Origin: an uncultured Robinsoniella sp.
GTDB lineage: Bacteria > Bacillota > Clostridia > Lachnospirales > Lachnospiraceae
Length of the DNA stretch: 64,000 nt
Reading direction: 5' to 3'
Assembly (NCBI GenBank): GCA_900540475.1
Contig: UQGG01000040.1
Coordinates: forward strand, 1 to 64,000
The position numbers were made by a program, and so were the translations under genes. Of the stretch, positions 33,496-42,540 are shown piece after piece. Position 1 is the stretch's first letter. Every line of letters begins with the position of its first letter. The notes beneath the pieces were generated by a model. It saw only the letters and a program-made list of their open reading frames with translations, ran no database searches and was not told the origin of the DNA.

Positions 33496-34620
33496 TTATT
33501 TTATATATCCCATATAATCTGCTATGTTGCTGGCATCCACGATTTTCAATTCGATATCCTGTGTTTTAGGAATATCTTTATCACCGGCAAAATATTTTTC
33601 CAATGTATCATATGAATACTGGACAATACCAGCGGGAGGTACTGCAACAGCTGCTTTATAATATTGATTATTATCATTAATAGCATTAAATGTCTCGGCT
33701 CCCCAGCCTCCTGCACTTACTACTATAGTATCTTTCGCCCCTGCATTTTCCAGGGCAATTTTAGCTCCAAATGCTGCATTATCAACAGCACCCCAAATAA
33801 CATCTACCGGCTTTGCAATATTATTTGTTGTAATATTGGATGCGCCTTCTCTGGTTTGATCAAAATCCTGCTTATATACATATTCAATATTATCCGCTCC
33901 AAGTAGAGATTCTAATTCTTCTGTAAAAGCTTCTCCACGTACCTTTACATGTGCTAAAGTATTATAGGTGATCATACCTACCTTAACTTTACCACCCAGA
34001 TTTTTAGTGGCATAGTCCGCTACCCACTGAGCAGTCAGTTTTCCAGTTTCTGCATGATCCCATTTAATATGTGAAATTAAATGTTCCCAGTCAGTGCCGG
34101 AATCAAAAGCTACAATAGGAATACCTGCATCATACGCTTTGTCCAAGGTATCTTTAATTGCTTCTGAATCAACAATATCAATAAGAATTGCATCATAACC
34201 CTGACTAATAAAATCTTCTACATTTTTCTTCTGTGTCTCAATACTAAAGTTAGCATCCTGTACATTTAATTCTGCAATTCCGTATTTATCCTTTTGAGCC
34301 ATTAATTCATCATAGACTCCAGTACACCATTCGTCATACATAGATATGTGGGCAACCGCAATTCTCTTTCCTTTTAAAGACCCTGTTGAAGCATCTTCTT
34401 TTGCTTCTGTATCCGTCTTAGCTGCATCTGTTTCTGATTCAGCTTTTGCTTCCGTATCCTTGCTGTCCTCCGTTTCTTTCTTCGCCTCTGTGCTTTGAGG
34501 GGCAGTTGTTTCCTTCGCGGCCGTTGTCCCTGTTTCCCCAGATCCACTGGCACATCCAGCCAACATTCCTGTTAACATAGCAGATACAGCCAACATTGTA
34601 ACTAACTTTTTCATCTTCAT
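33496..34620 (-). CDS. Sugar ABC transporter substrate-binding lipoprotein
   Basis: 374-residue RbsB-like binding protein anchored as a lipoprotein: signal peptide 1-22 with lipobox LAGC and Cys23. A low-complexity Thr/Glu/Lys/Ala linker covers about 28-85. The type I binding fold (Peripla_BP_4) covers about 88-360, with KGKRIAVAHISMYDEW and VWGAVDNAAFGAKIAL blocks. It delivers a pentose or hexose-like ligand to the permease encoded just upstream. Strong AAGGAGG start. A stable hairpin follows the gene. Confidence 0.93.
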   Translation of the reverse strand: MKMKKLVTMLAVSAMLTGMLAGCASGSGETGTTAAKETTAPQSTEAKKETEDSKDTEAKAESETDAAKTDTEAKEDASTGSLKGKRIAVAHISMYDEWCTGVYDELMAQKDKYGIAELNVQDANFSIETQKKNVEDFISQGYDAILIDIVDSEAIKDTLDKAYDAGIPIVAFDSGTDWEHLISHIKWDHAETGKLTAQWVADYATKNLGGKVKVGMITYNTLAHVKVRGEAFTEELESLLGADNIEYVYKQDFDQTREGASNITTNNIAKPVDVIWGAVDNAAFGAKIALENAGAKDTIVVSAGGWGAETFNAINDNNQYYKAAVAVPPAGIVQYSYDTLEKYFAGDKDIPKTQDIELKIVDASNIADYMGYIK

Positions 34621-34673
34621 ATCCGATCCTCCTTAAGTGTGGATACTTGTTAATGAGTTATTGTATATAAAAT

Positions 34674-36152
34674 TTAAATACACAGAGCCAAAATTCCTTC
34701 TTGCGTAGCCTCTTCCCTTGACAATTCGCCAACCATTTCCCCATCATGCATAACAAAAATGCGGTCACTCATACCAAGAATTTCAGGTAATTCAGAGGAA
34801 ATCATGACGATTGCCTTCCCTTGCTTAACCATCTCATTCATAAGTTCATATATTTCTACCTTTGCTCCTACATCTACACCACGAGTAGGTTCATCCATAA
34901 AAATAATATTGCTGTTCTGAAGCATCCATCTGCCTATAATAACTTTTTGCTGATTACCACCAGAGAGATACTGAACCTCCGCTTCCATTGTAGGCGTAGA
35001 AATATTCAACTTCTTTATATATTCGTCTGCATACTTCTCTTCCAGCTTTTCCTGTATAATTCCATTTTTAATAACTTTTTTCATATTGACTACACTTATA
35101 TTGTTTTTTACCGACATTATCGGAAGGATCCCTTCATTTTTACGGTCCTCCGGAACCAACCCCATCCCCTTTCGGATTGCATCTCTAAAGCTTCTGTTTA
35201 CAATTTCTTTCCCATATAAAACAATCTTACCCGAATCGATCTTGTCGATTCCCAAAATCGCCCTGGCAGTCTCCGTGCGACCTGCGCCTACAAGTCCGGC
35301 AATTCCGATAATTTCACCTTTTCGAACATTAATGCTTACATCCTTTAACACCCCTTTTCTACAAAGTTTCGTCACCTCCAGTGCCATTTCTCCAATCTTA
35401 ACTTTTTCTTTTGGATACTCATTTGTCAATTCACGGCCAACCATTAATGTTATTAGTCCTTTTCTGTCAACTTGATTTACCGGCAGTGTTTTTATATGTA
35501 TTCCATCCCTTAATACAGTTACTTCATCCGCCAAGTCAAAAATTTCTTCCAGACGGTGGGAGATATAAATAATGCTGATTCCCTGTTTTTGCAATTTTCG
35601 AACAACCTCAAACATTACTTCCTGTTCTTTTAAAGTTATCGTAGCAGAAGGTTCGTCCATAATTAATACATTACAGTCTCCATTTATAGCCTTGCAGATT
35701 TCTACAATCTGTTGTTTTGCAACACTTAGGTTATCAACGATTTCATTAACATCAATGGCAACTCCCATAGAATCCAACATATTTTTGGCGGATTCTCGCA
35801 TTCCATTCCAATCCGCTATATGATTTTTATATTTTAGATTCCCCAAAAATATATTTTCCATCACTGTCAATGTATTTACCAGTTTAAGTTCCTGGTGAAC
35901 TACTCTTATACCTGCTACTTGTGATTCGTGAGGTGTTTTAAATACTACATTTTTCCCATGCAGTTTTAGTGTTCCCCTATCAGGTTGGTAAATGCCTGCG
36001 AGCACTTTTATCAGCGTAGACTTACCGGCACCATTTTCTCCAATTAAAGCATGTATGCTGCCCTTCGAAACAGAAAATGATACATCATCCAGTGCTTTTA
36101 CGCCTGGAAAACTTTTAAATATATGCTGCACTTCCAGAACTTTTTCTTCCAT
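34674..36152 (-). CDS. Sugar ABC transporter ATP-binding protein (RbsA/MglA type)
   Basis: 492-residue double ATPase for a ribose/galactose-type importer. N-terminal domain: Walker A GENGAGKST, signature LSVAKQQ, Walker B LIMDEPSAT. C-terminal domain: degenerate Walker A GLVGAGRTE, signature LSGGNQQK, Walker B IFMDEPTRGVDVG. The complementary degeneration is normal for the family. It is 8 bp after the permease gene and 53 bp before the binding protein. Confidence 0.95.
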   Translation of the reverse strand: MEEKVLEVQHIFKSFPGVKALDDVSFSVSKGSIHALIGENGAGKSTLIKVLAGIYQPDRGTLKLHGKNVVFKTPHESQVAGIRVVHQELKLVNTLTVMENIFLGNLKYKNHIADWNGMRESAKNMLDSMGVAIDVNEIVDNLSVAKQQIVEICKAINGDCNVLIMDEPSATITLKEQEVMFEVVRKLQKQGISIIYISHRLEEIFDLADEVTVLRDGIHIKTLPVNQVDRKGLITLMVGRELTNEYPKEKVKIGEMALEVTKLCRKGVLKDVSINVRKGEIIGIAGLVGAGRTETARAILGIDKIDSGKIVLYGKEIVNRSFRDAIRKGMGLVPEDRKNEGILPIMSVKNNISVVNMKKVIKNGIIQEKLEEKYADEYIKKLNISTPTMEAEVQYLSGGNQQKVIIGRWMLQNSNIIFMDEPTRGVDVGAKVEIYELMNEMVKQGKAIVMISSELPEILGMSDRIFVMHDGEMVGELSREEATQEGILALCI

Positions 36153-36160
36153 ATCTGCCC

Positions 36161-37147
36161 CTACCTTTTCTTGTTACGGAAAATATCCAATAATACTGCT
36201 CCTATTAAAATTACTCCCTTTAACACATCCTGAATAAAAGAATTAATATTCAGCATTGTCATACCATTAAAGAAAACAGTTAAGAATATCGCCCCGAAAA
36301 ATGCCTGCCAGATCTTCCCCTTTCCTCCAGACATACTGACACCACCAATAACACAGGAAATCATAGTATCGAATTCATATAGATTGCCGTTAGTGATCGC
36401 TGCTGAATTTAATCTGGACAAAAGAACAATACCACCAAATGAAGCCATAAAACCAGCTAAAGTGAAGACAACTGTGGAATGAAGCTTTACATTAATACCT
36501 GCAAAATATGCCGCTTCCTGATTCCCTCCAACTGCATATGTATTCCTGCCAAACCTTGTTTTTTTCAATATAAAAGCAAATAAGATAAAAAGGATAAGCA
36601 TAATCATTATATTGATTGGTAACCCATTTTCTCCACCAATATTTCCTCTGCCAATAAAGGCTATCTCTTCGGGCATTGAAGGAATTGGTGCTGCATTAGT
36701 TATTAATTTTGCTACTCCTTTACATATCATTTGAGTTCCTAGCGTCACTACAAACGGAGGCACTTTTAAATATGAAGTTAATACGCCATTTGTTAATCCA
36801 ATAACGATTCCCAGTACCAAAGCTGCTCCAATTGCAATCCAGGGATTCCAGCCAGACATTTTCATTAAATATGCCGCTAAGCAGCTTGACAAACATAAGT
36901 TTTGCCCCAGTGACATATCAAATGCTCCGCAAATCAATACCATTGCTTGTCCAATTGCAACAATCGCCAGCGCTGAGGTCTGTTGGAATATATTACGTAT
37001 ATTCATAACTGTTAAAAAGTATGGTGATGCTATTGAAAACACAAGAGCTAATATGACAATAGCAATGACCAGCATATATTCTTTCGTAAATCTTTGAATT
37101 ATCGTTTTAAATGAGTTCGGATCTTGTTGCTGTACCTTTCCTTCCAT
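36161..37147 (-). CDS. Sugar ABC transporter permease (RbsC type)
   Basis: 328-residue permease of the BPD_transp_2 family with eight to ten helices. The conserved cytoplasmic loop region reads NTYAVGGNQEAAYFAGINV (about 205-223), the expected coupling block. I choose ATG 37147 with AGGAGG nine bases upstream over the GTG two codons earlier. Works with the double ATPase and lipoprotein encoded next. A single permease gene is present, so it should form a homodimer. Confidence 0.93.
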   Translation of the reverse strand: MEGKVQQQDPNSFKTIIQRFTKEYMLVIAIVILALVFSIASPYFLTVMNIRNIFQQTSALAIVAIGQAMVLICGAFDMSLGQNLCLSSCLAAYLMKMSGWNPWIAIGAALVLGIVIGLTNGVLTSYLKVPPFVVTLGTQMICKGVAKLITNAAPIPSMPEEIAFIGRGNIGGENGLPINIMIMLILFILFAFILKKTRFGRNTYAVGGNQEAAYFAGINVKLHSTVVFTLAGFMASFGGIVLLSRLNSAAITNGNLYEFDTMISCVIGGVSMSGGKGKIWQAFFGAIFLTVFFNGMTMLNINSFIQDVLKGVILIGAVLLDIFRNKKR

Positions 37148-37174
37148 TAACACATTCCTCCTATTGACCTTTCC

Positions 37175-38200
37175 TTATTCATTTTTTATCATAACCTTTA
37201 TCACACCATTATCATTATGAAAAAGGTCTTTTAATACTGTGGCTTCTTCTAATGGAATTTCATGAGTAATTAATTCCTTTACATTTACAACACCATCCCG
37301 TATCAACTCCAGACTCAGTGGAAATTTCCCGGCTGGTTCTGCAATAAAAGGAACAATTGTGTTTTTCTGCATAATAATCCGATCAATATCAATCTGAACT
37401 TTCGAGTTTTCTCCCAAATCCAGTCCAATAGGCACAATACAGGTTCCATAATCCGCTATATCCAACGCATCTTTTATCGTGCTTGGGGGAGATGTTACAA
37501 TAATCGCATCGATTGGTCCACCTGCCCTTAGCTTTAAAGTTTCCTTATAATGGTCACAGGACATATAGATTACCGTGTCCGCCCCAGCTGCTAACGCGGC
37601 GTCTTCGCGAATCTTATTACGCTTTGTGCCTTCTTTTGAACCTACGCAAGCAACAAAAGACGCGCCGTAATGTACTGCAAGTGCAGCGCACATGATTGCT
37701 AATGGCCCAATCCCAAGAATAACTACTCTGCCATGAGGCGGTACCTGTGCTGTCAAATATGTATTAACGCATACCGCTAATGGTTCTGTAAATGCTGCTT
37801 CTTCCGGTGTTATACCTTCAAATACATGAATCATATTTTCATGAACGCAAATGTACTCACCCATTCCCGACTGCCCATTTAAATCATGCATATCAGAGCA
37901 TAATTCTATATGTCCATTTTTACATGCTGTGCACCGCCCACAATAAGTTTTGTCTTCCACAACAACATCATCGCCAACTTTAACCTTAGATACAGCTCTG
38001 CCAATTTCGATTACTTTTCCTGATATTTCATGCCCCAATGGAGTTAAATCAGCCTGGTGGGACAAGAGGTGCAAGTCTGATCCGCACACACCACATACAT
38101 ATATTTTCACCAGTACCTCATTATAACCTGGTGTTGGCAAATCTATTTCTCTTAATTCAAGCTTAAATCCCTTTCCCCCCACCAAACATTTTCCTTTCAT
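37175..38200 (-). CDS. Zinc-dependent sorbitol-type dehydrogenase
   Basis: 341-residue medium-chain dehydrogenase. Catalytic zinc ligands are in CGVCGSDLH and LGHEISG. The structural-zinc cysteines are in CGRCTACKNGHIELC (about 90-104), and the nucleotide-binding motif is ILGIGPLAIMCA with Ala in place of the usual third Gly context. It probably oxidises a secondary alcohol of the imported compound with NAD(P). Strong GGAGG start. It lies between the M20 hydrolase and the ABC permease in the ROK operon and is distinct from the dehydrogenase at 20.4-21.4 kb. Confidence 0.9.
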   Translation of the reverse strand: MKGKCLVGGKGFKLELREIDLPTPGYNEVLVKIYVCGVCGSDLHLLSHQADLTPLGHEISGKVIEIGRAVSKVKVGDDVVVEDKTYCGRCTACKNGHIELCSDMHDLNGQSGMGEYICVHENMIHVFEGITPEEAAFTEPLAVCVNTYLTAQVPPHGRVVILGIGPLAIMCAALAVHYGASFVACVGSKEGTKRNKIREDAALAAGADTVIYMSCDHYKETLKLRAGGPIDAIIVTSPPSTIKDALDIADYGTCIVPIGLDLGENSKVQIDIDRIIMQKNTIVPFIAEPAGKFPLSLELIRDGVVNVKELITHEIPLEEATVLKDLFHNDNGVIKVMIKNE

Positions 38201-38254
38201 TATTATGCAGCCTCCTCTCTTATCGTAAAATACATTTCATTTATAGAAATCTAT

Positions 38255-39499
38255 TTAACCGCACCAATCTTTTATAAAATCCAATAATGTTTTTGTTACC
38301 TGTATCTGGCTGTCTATATCTACCCATTCATCAGGACCATGAAGACGTTCTCCTTTCGGACCAAAAATCACTCCTGGCATATTACCATATTCATTTAAAG
38401 CGTAAAGATCACAAGAAAACATTGCGCCACAGACTACAGGTTCATCTATATGTTTTTTTGCTTTATCATGTAATATTTGAATGCCCGGATAATCCAAATC
38501 GGATTGTGCAGCTTTGCAATAATGATACATTGCTTCTATATTTAAATTTTCCTGGTAAGGATAATGCTTTTTGATAAAGTTCAGAAAGAAATCTACCGCT
38601 TCCTCTTCTGTTTCATTTGGATATGTTTGGATAACTAGCTCTGTCCACGCGTTCACAGGAGCCGATAACTGACCACTTGGTTCCACCTCCCCTGCTTTTA
38701 GCTTCATCATAATTAACTGGGGATCTTGTTCCGTTTTATCCCAAAGCTTCGGTTTTTTCAGCATACTCATCCTAGTTTTATCATATTCTTTTAAAACGTT
38801 GAGCAGTGTCCTCATTTCAAAAATTGGATTCGTGATTTTTTCACCTGTATAGGGCATACCTGCATTTCCTGTAATGGTCATTCTATAGACCAGGCTTCCC
38901 ACGCAGCCTGGGCAGATATCAAGACCTGTAGGTTCTAATATAATTCCAAAGTCAGCATTAATACCTGATATACGTGAAGCCAGTGTCCCATTTGCTCCAG
39001 AGTATTCCTCATCAACAACAGTTTCAAAAATAATATCGCCCTTTGGGGTAAAACCTTTCTCCTTTAATGCTTTGATTGCACTTAATGCACAAGCCAATCC
39101 CCCCTTCATATCTGCAGTACCGCGTCCATATATTCTGCCATTTTGTACTACACTCCTATAAGGCTCACACACTTTCCATTCCATAGGCTCTTTAGGTGCT
39201 ACGTCCATGTGTCCGGTTAACAGAACTGATTTTCCACCACCACTCCCCTTCCATATACCAATTACATTTTTTCGATTGGTGTAATCCCTTTCGTGAGAAA
39301 ATGCCTGATTCTCGTTAAAATCAGGAATATCATAAGGACCAATTTCACGGACCTCCATTCCCAATTCCTGCAGCTCTCTCTTCACATATTCCTGTCCCTT
39401 CTTCTCATAGCCTACTGGCGGTTTGTTTTCTGTAGGAATATCAACCAAATCCTGTGTGTATTTGATAACCTGCATTCTTAATCTATCTTCTATACACAT
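38255..39499 (-). CDS. M20 family amidohydrolase (ArgE/DapE type)
   Basis: 414-residue dizinc hydrolase that cleaves N-acyl or peptide amide bonds. Metal and catalytic motifs are present: LLTGHMDVAP (His and catalytic Asp), GRGTADMKGG (bridging Asp), VDEEYSG (base Glu and ligand Glu), an EPTG ligand block and a terminal GPKGERLHGPDEWV holding the last His. All look intact. It lies 14 bp after the M24-like gene, so the two probably act in sequence on an amide-linked substrate. ArgE, DapE or carboxypeptidase roles cannot be told apart by sequence. Confidence 0.92.
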   Translation of the reverse strand: MCIEDRLRMQVIKYTQDLVDIPTENKPPVGYEKKGQEYVKRELQELGMEVREIGPYDIPDFNENQAFSHERDYTNRKNVIGIWKGSGGGKSVLLTGHMDVAPKEPMEWKVCEPYRSVVQNGRIYGRGTADMKGGLACALSAIKALKEKGFTPKGDIIFETVVDEEYSGANGTLASRISGINADFGIILEPTGLDICPGCVGSLVYRMTITGNAGMPYTGEKITNPIFEMRTLLNVLKEYDKTRMSMLKKPKLWDKTEQDPQLIMMKLKAGEVEPSGQLSAPVNAWTELVIQTYPNETEEEAVDFFLNFIKKHYPYQENLNIEAMYHYCKAAQSDLDYPGIQILHDKAKKHIDEPVVCGAMFSCDLYALNEYGNMPGVIFGPKGERLHGPDEWVDIDSQIQVTKTLLDFIKDWCG

Positions 39500-39513
39500 T
39501 TAATCCCCCTAAT

Positions 39514-40692
39514 CTATATGTAAAATGGCTCTGGTTCAATTGTCGTTAAACGTTCTACCCCTGCGTCGGTGATAACAATTCCATCTTCAAAACGGACGCC
39601 ATATTCATGATCTGCAATCCAAATATCAATATTAAAGACCATGCCTGGTTTTAATATCATACCAGTTCTATTATCCACCCAGGGGCCTTCGCATTCCTGC
39701 ATACCAGTTCCATGAGCTGGTCCATATAAGCTCAAACCTTTAAATCCTTCTTTTTCAAGATGCATCTGAAAAACATCATAAACCGTTGAAAATGCCACTC
39801 CCGGTCCCATCGTATTAATGGTTTCTGACAGACATTCAGATGCAACCCTAATCATATTCATATGTCTTTCCGGTAATTGTCCAACTACTACCGGCCGACA
39901 CAAATTTCCACAATAACCTCCAAATTTTGCTCCCAGCGTAAGCTGGATCATTTCATTTCCTGAAATCATTCTCTCGCTTGATCTGCAAAGACTTTGAAAC
40001 GTCGTTGGACCCGAAGTAACCCAAATCGGGTATCCTACACCTTCCGCCCCCATTTTATAGGCAGCCGCCCTCCATTCTGCTTCGATTTCCCATTCACGAA
40101 CGCCTGCTTTGATCATTTTCAAGGTATCCCAAACTGCCTGATCGGTGATTCGATAAGCCTCGCGTAACATAGCAATTTCCATTTCACTCTTCATCCAGCG
40201 GACTTTCATAATCAAATCATCTGCATTTACAATCTCTGCATCAGGTGCTGCTTCCATTATTTCATTCATAATAATATTAGGAATGATATTACTGTTTGCA
40301 ATTCCTATTTTTTTAATCATAAAATTTTGTCTGACTTCTTTAAATATCTTTGTATAATCATAAGCATTTGTTGGTTTATCCCATTCCGGTGCGCTTGTCT
40401 CTACATATTTGGGATGCACCCGAATATCTTTCACGTGGGAATTCTGTTTTACCAAATCATAAGATTCCGGTCCTCCAGTCAATAAAATAGCTTCCCCTTC
40501 TTTTGGTATAATTCCACCAATGAAATCAAATACTGTCCACACATTAGAGATATATCGGATATTTGCAGATTCGCATTCACAACCATGCATTATGATAATA
40601 TCCAGATTATCTTCCTTCATAGCCTTTTGAATTTTTTTCAGCCTTTGTGCGTATTCCTCATGTGGAATTGTTATACGTTCCTTTGTCGCCAT
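39514..40692 (-). CDS. M24-fold hydrolase lacking most metal ligands (creatinase-like)
   Basis: 392-residue pita-bread protein with the N-terminal creatinase domain (about 10-150) and C-terminal M24 domain (about 165-385). In metallopeptidases five ligands are D, D, H, E, E. Here the positions read Thr252 (LTLGAKFGGY), Asn263 (CGNLCR), His327 (GPAHGTG), Asp356 (FNIDIW) and Glu369 (RFEDGIV). Three of five are changed and the His is kept, as in metal-free creatinase. It is therefore probably a C-N hydrolase, not an Xaa-Pro peptidase. First gene of the ROK operon. The ATG at 40692 has AAAGGAGG; the longer frame to 40773 would translate the promoter. Confidence 0.85.
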   Translation of the reverse strand: MATKERITIPHEEYAQRLKKIQKAMKEDNLDIIIMHGCECESANIRYISNVWTVFDFIGGIIPKEGEAILLTGGPESYDLVKQNSHVKDIRVHPKYVETSAPEWDKPTNAYDYTKIFKEVRQNFMIKKIGIANSNIIPNIIMNEIMEAAPDAEIVNADDLIMKVRWMKSEMEIAMLREAYRITDQAVWDTLKMIKAGVREWEIEAEWRAAAYKMGAEGVGYPIWVTSGPTTFQSLCRSSERMISGNEMIQLTLGAKFGGYCGNLCRPVVVGQLPERHMNMIRVASECLSETINTMGPGVAFSTVYDVFQMHLEKEGFKGLSLYGPAHGTGMQECEGPWVDNRTGMILKPGMVFNIDIWIADHEYGVRFEDGIVITDAGVERLTTIEPEPFYI

Positions 40693-40741
40693 AATATTTT
40701 CCTCCTTTAATTTATCCTTTACGATTTTATTTCTTATCATC

Positions 40742-40770
40742 ATTATAATTATTAAAGATATCAATGTCAA
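40742..40770 (-). promoter_or_regulatory. Sigma-A promoter of the ten-gene ROK operon
   Basis: Minus-strand TTGACA (40765-40770), 17-bp spacer, TATAAT (40742-40747): a consensus promoter 50 bp ahead of the M24-like start. A strong promoter like this requires tight repression, consistent with the overlapping AT-rich operators. Confidence 0.88.
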
Positions 40771-40793
40771 CATTATTTTAATGATTATAATAA
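40742..40793. promoter_or_regulatory. Paired AT-rich operators flanking the operon promoter
   Basis: ATTATAATTATTAAA (40742-40756) and TTTAATGATTATAAT (40777-40791) form an inverted repeat with one mismatch. Each is itself a near-palindrome around TAATNATTA (centres 40750 and 40783, 33 bp apart). One covers the -10 box, the other abuts the -35. They are candidate ROK repressor sites. Confidence 0.6.
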
Positions 40794-40909
40794 TTTGGTT
40801 TTTATCAATAAAAATCAGTTCCTGTTTTTGGCAATTATTACTATTTATTCGAATTATTACAGGTATATATTAACATATTTTTCCATTTGTACGCTCGTTT
40901 TCTTTATCT

Positions 40910-40930
40910 ATATTTTAATAATTAAAATAT
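40910..40930. promoter_or_regulatory. Distal palindromic operator candidate
   Basis: A perfect inverted repeat with arms ATATTTTAAT and ATTAAAATAT around a single A (centre 40920). It shares the TTAATNATTAA core with the two promoter-overlapping sites 137 and 170 bp away, so DNA looping by the ROK protein is conceivable. Apart from these sites, the promoter and the terminator below, I see nothing in 40774-41228. Confidence 0.55.
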
Positions 40931-41009
40931 TATTCGAATTAAGTATTTTTATTTTCTGAGAATGGTGACTATGATGATATGAATTTAACGATGGTTTTTA
41001 TATTTGTAT

Positions 41010-41049
41010 GAAATAAAAAGCGCTTTAGCTATCTATTAGCTAAAGCGCT
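41010..41049 (-). terminator. Terminator of the ROK regulator gene
   Basis: Perfect 13-bp stem AGCGCTTTAGCTA (41019-41031) with TAGCTAAAGCGCT (41037-41049), 5-base loop, then CTTTTTATTTC on the minus strand. It isolates the regulator from the operon promoter. Confidence 0.88.
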
Positions 41050-41228
41050 CAGTATACACAATACTATTTGCAATTTACTTTAAAGATTTTTAAACATGAA
41101 TATATCAAAAAAACATGACCATTATATGTTACTGGCGAAACGCGTTTCCAATCAGAATAACTGACAGCATATATTGAATGCCTGTGTAAAGCTCTGCGAT
41201 AGCTAGTTAAGAATAAACGAAATTATTC

Positions 41229-42446
41229 CTAAAATTCAAAATCGTAGTCTTTAATATAGCGATTAATTGCATACTGCGCTAATACATCTGCCACATGTTC
41301 TTCCCTGATTTTTGCTTTATTTAAACAAATTTCTCTTGCTTCTACATTTACAATATTTTTTCGCATTTCTTTTACGGCATTATTATATACAAATTCGCAT
41401 TTCTCCATCAGTTTTCCGGCAACGATAACACAATCAGGATCCATTACATTAAAAATAAATGATAATGTCTTACCAATGTAATACGCCATTCGGGTAAAAA
41501 GTCCATGAACTTTCATGCTCCCCATTTCTTCAGCCATCATTAACGTCTCAATGGTTAAAGGCTCATTTAAATCATAAACCAAATGTTCCAGGATCTCACA
41601 ACTATCTCTGGTTCCCAACAATTTTTCTGCTTCTTCAAGCATATAATTTTCACCGCAATATCTTTCAACACACCCTCTATTTCCACAGTGGCATGGTTCC
41701 CCATAGGGTTCAAGACAGATATGTCCGATCTCTCCACTGGCACCATTTCTGCCCTCTATAATTCTGTTGCCAAAAAATTGAACAGCAGCTACTCCAACAC
41801 CCATATACAGGTAGATTACGTTCATCATTTCGCAATTCATCAACCTGACCTCTTCTAATGCTTTATAGCGCGTTACGTTATCACAATAAATAGGAAAATC
41901 ATATCTCTCTAATAATTGATCCAGTAGTGAGATATTAAACCAATCATAGTAAGATGCATATACTTGTTTATCCCTGGATACGATGCCAGTTACTGCAATT
42001 GTCATACATTCTATTTTATTGCGCTCATTCTCATCAAGATTGTCAATATAAGTAGAAATAATTTGAGTAAACATCTCACAAATTGTTTCTCCTTTCTCTT
42101 TTGTCCTCTCTAAAAACGTAATTTTCTGAGTATCACGAATTACATTCTTATTAAAATCAATAAGCGTAATTAGTAATGACTGGATATACATACTGACTGT
42201 TACTACGTATTTTTCTTCACCTTTGAACCTTAATATCGTTGCTTTTCTACCACGATTTCCACTGATTTTTTCACCTACGGATACCAGATTCAGTTCCATT
42301 AAATCATTGATATTATTTGTAACCGTTGCAACGCTTAAATCCAAGGCCTGTGCAATCGTAATACGTGTAGGTTCTTCATGATCTACAATATATTGCATTA
42401 TTTTCTTTAAATTTTTCTTTTTTGCAATAGCCGCAGCTGGATTCAT
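41229..42446 (-). CDS. ROK family transcriptional regulator
   Basis: 405-residue NagC/XylR-type repressor. The N-terminal winged helix-turn-helix (about 10-75, EPTRITIAQALDLSVATVTNNINDLMELNLVS) precedes a sugar-kinase-like ROK domain with the zinc motif CHCGNRGCVERYCG (about 255-270) and the GEIGHICLE loop. The kinase Asp is not evident, as expected for regulators. It lies directly upstream of the catabolic operon in the same direction, behind its own terminator. AT-rich palindromes around the operon promoter resemble NagC-like sites. The effector is probably an imported amino sugar or its phosphate (inference). Confidence 0.92.
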   Translation of the reverse strand: MNPAAAIAKKKNLKKIMQYIVDHEEPTRITIAQALDLSVATVTNNINDLMELNLVSVGEKISGNRGRKATILRFKGEEKYVVTVSMYIQSLLITLIDFNKNVIRDTQKITFLERTKEKGETICEMFTQIISTYIDNLDENERNKIECMTIAVTGIVSRDKQVYASYYDWFNISLLDQLLERYDFPIYCDNVTRYKALEEVRLMNCEMMNVIYLYMGVGVAAVQFFGNRIIEGRNGASGEIGHICLEPYGEPCHCGNRGCVERYCGENYMLEEAEKLLGTRDSCEILEHLVYDLNEPLTIETLMMAEEMGSMKVHGLFTRMAYYIGKTLSFIFNVMDPDCVIVAGKLMEKCEFVYNNAVKEMRKNIVNVEAREICLNKAKIREEHVADVLAQYAINRYIKDYDFEF

Positions 42447-42540
42447 AATGTCCTCCCAACGTTAATTATTTTATTAATAAATTTATTCTAACATTCTATA
42501 GACATTTTTTCAACTCCAACCTATAATCCCGGTGATCCTC

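Noticed and set aside
40693..40773. Longer N terminus of the M24-like protein
   Set aside because: The extra 27 codons cover the -10/-35 promoter boxes; ATG 40692 has AAAGGAGG.
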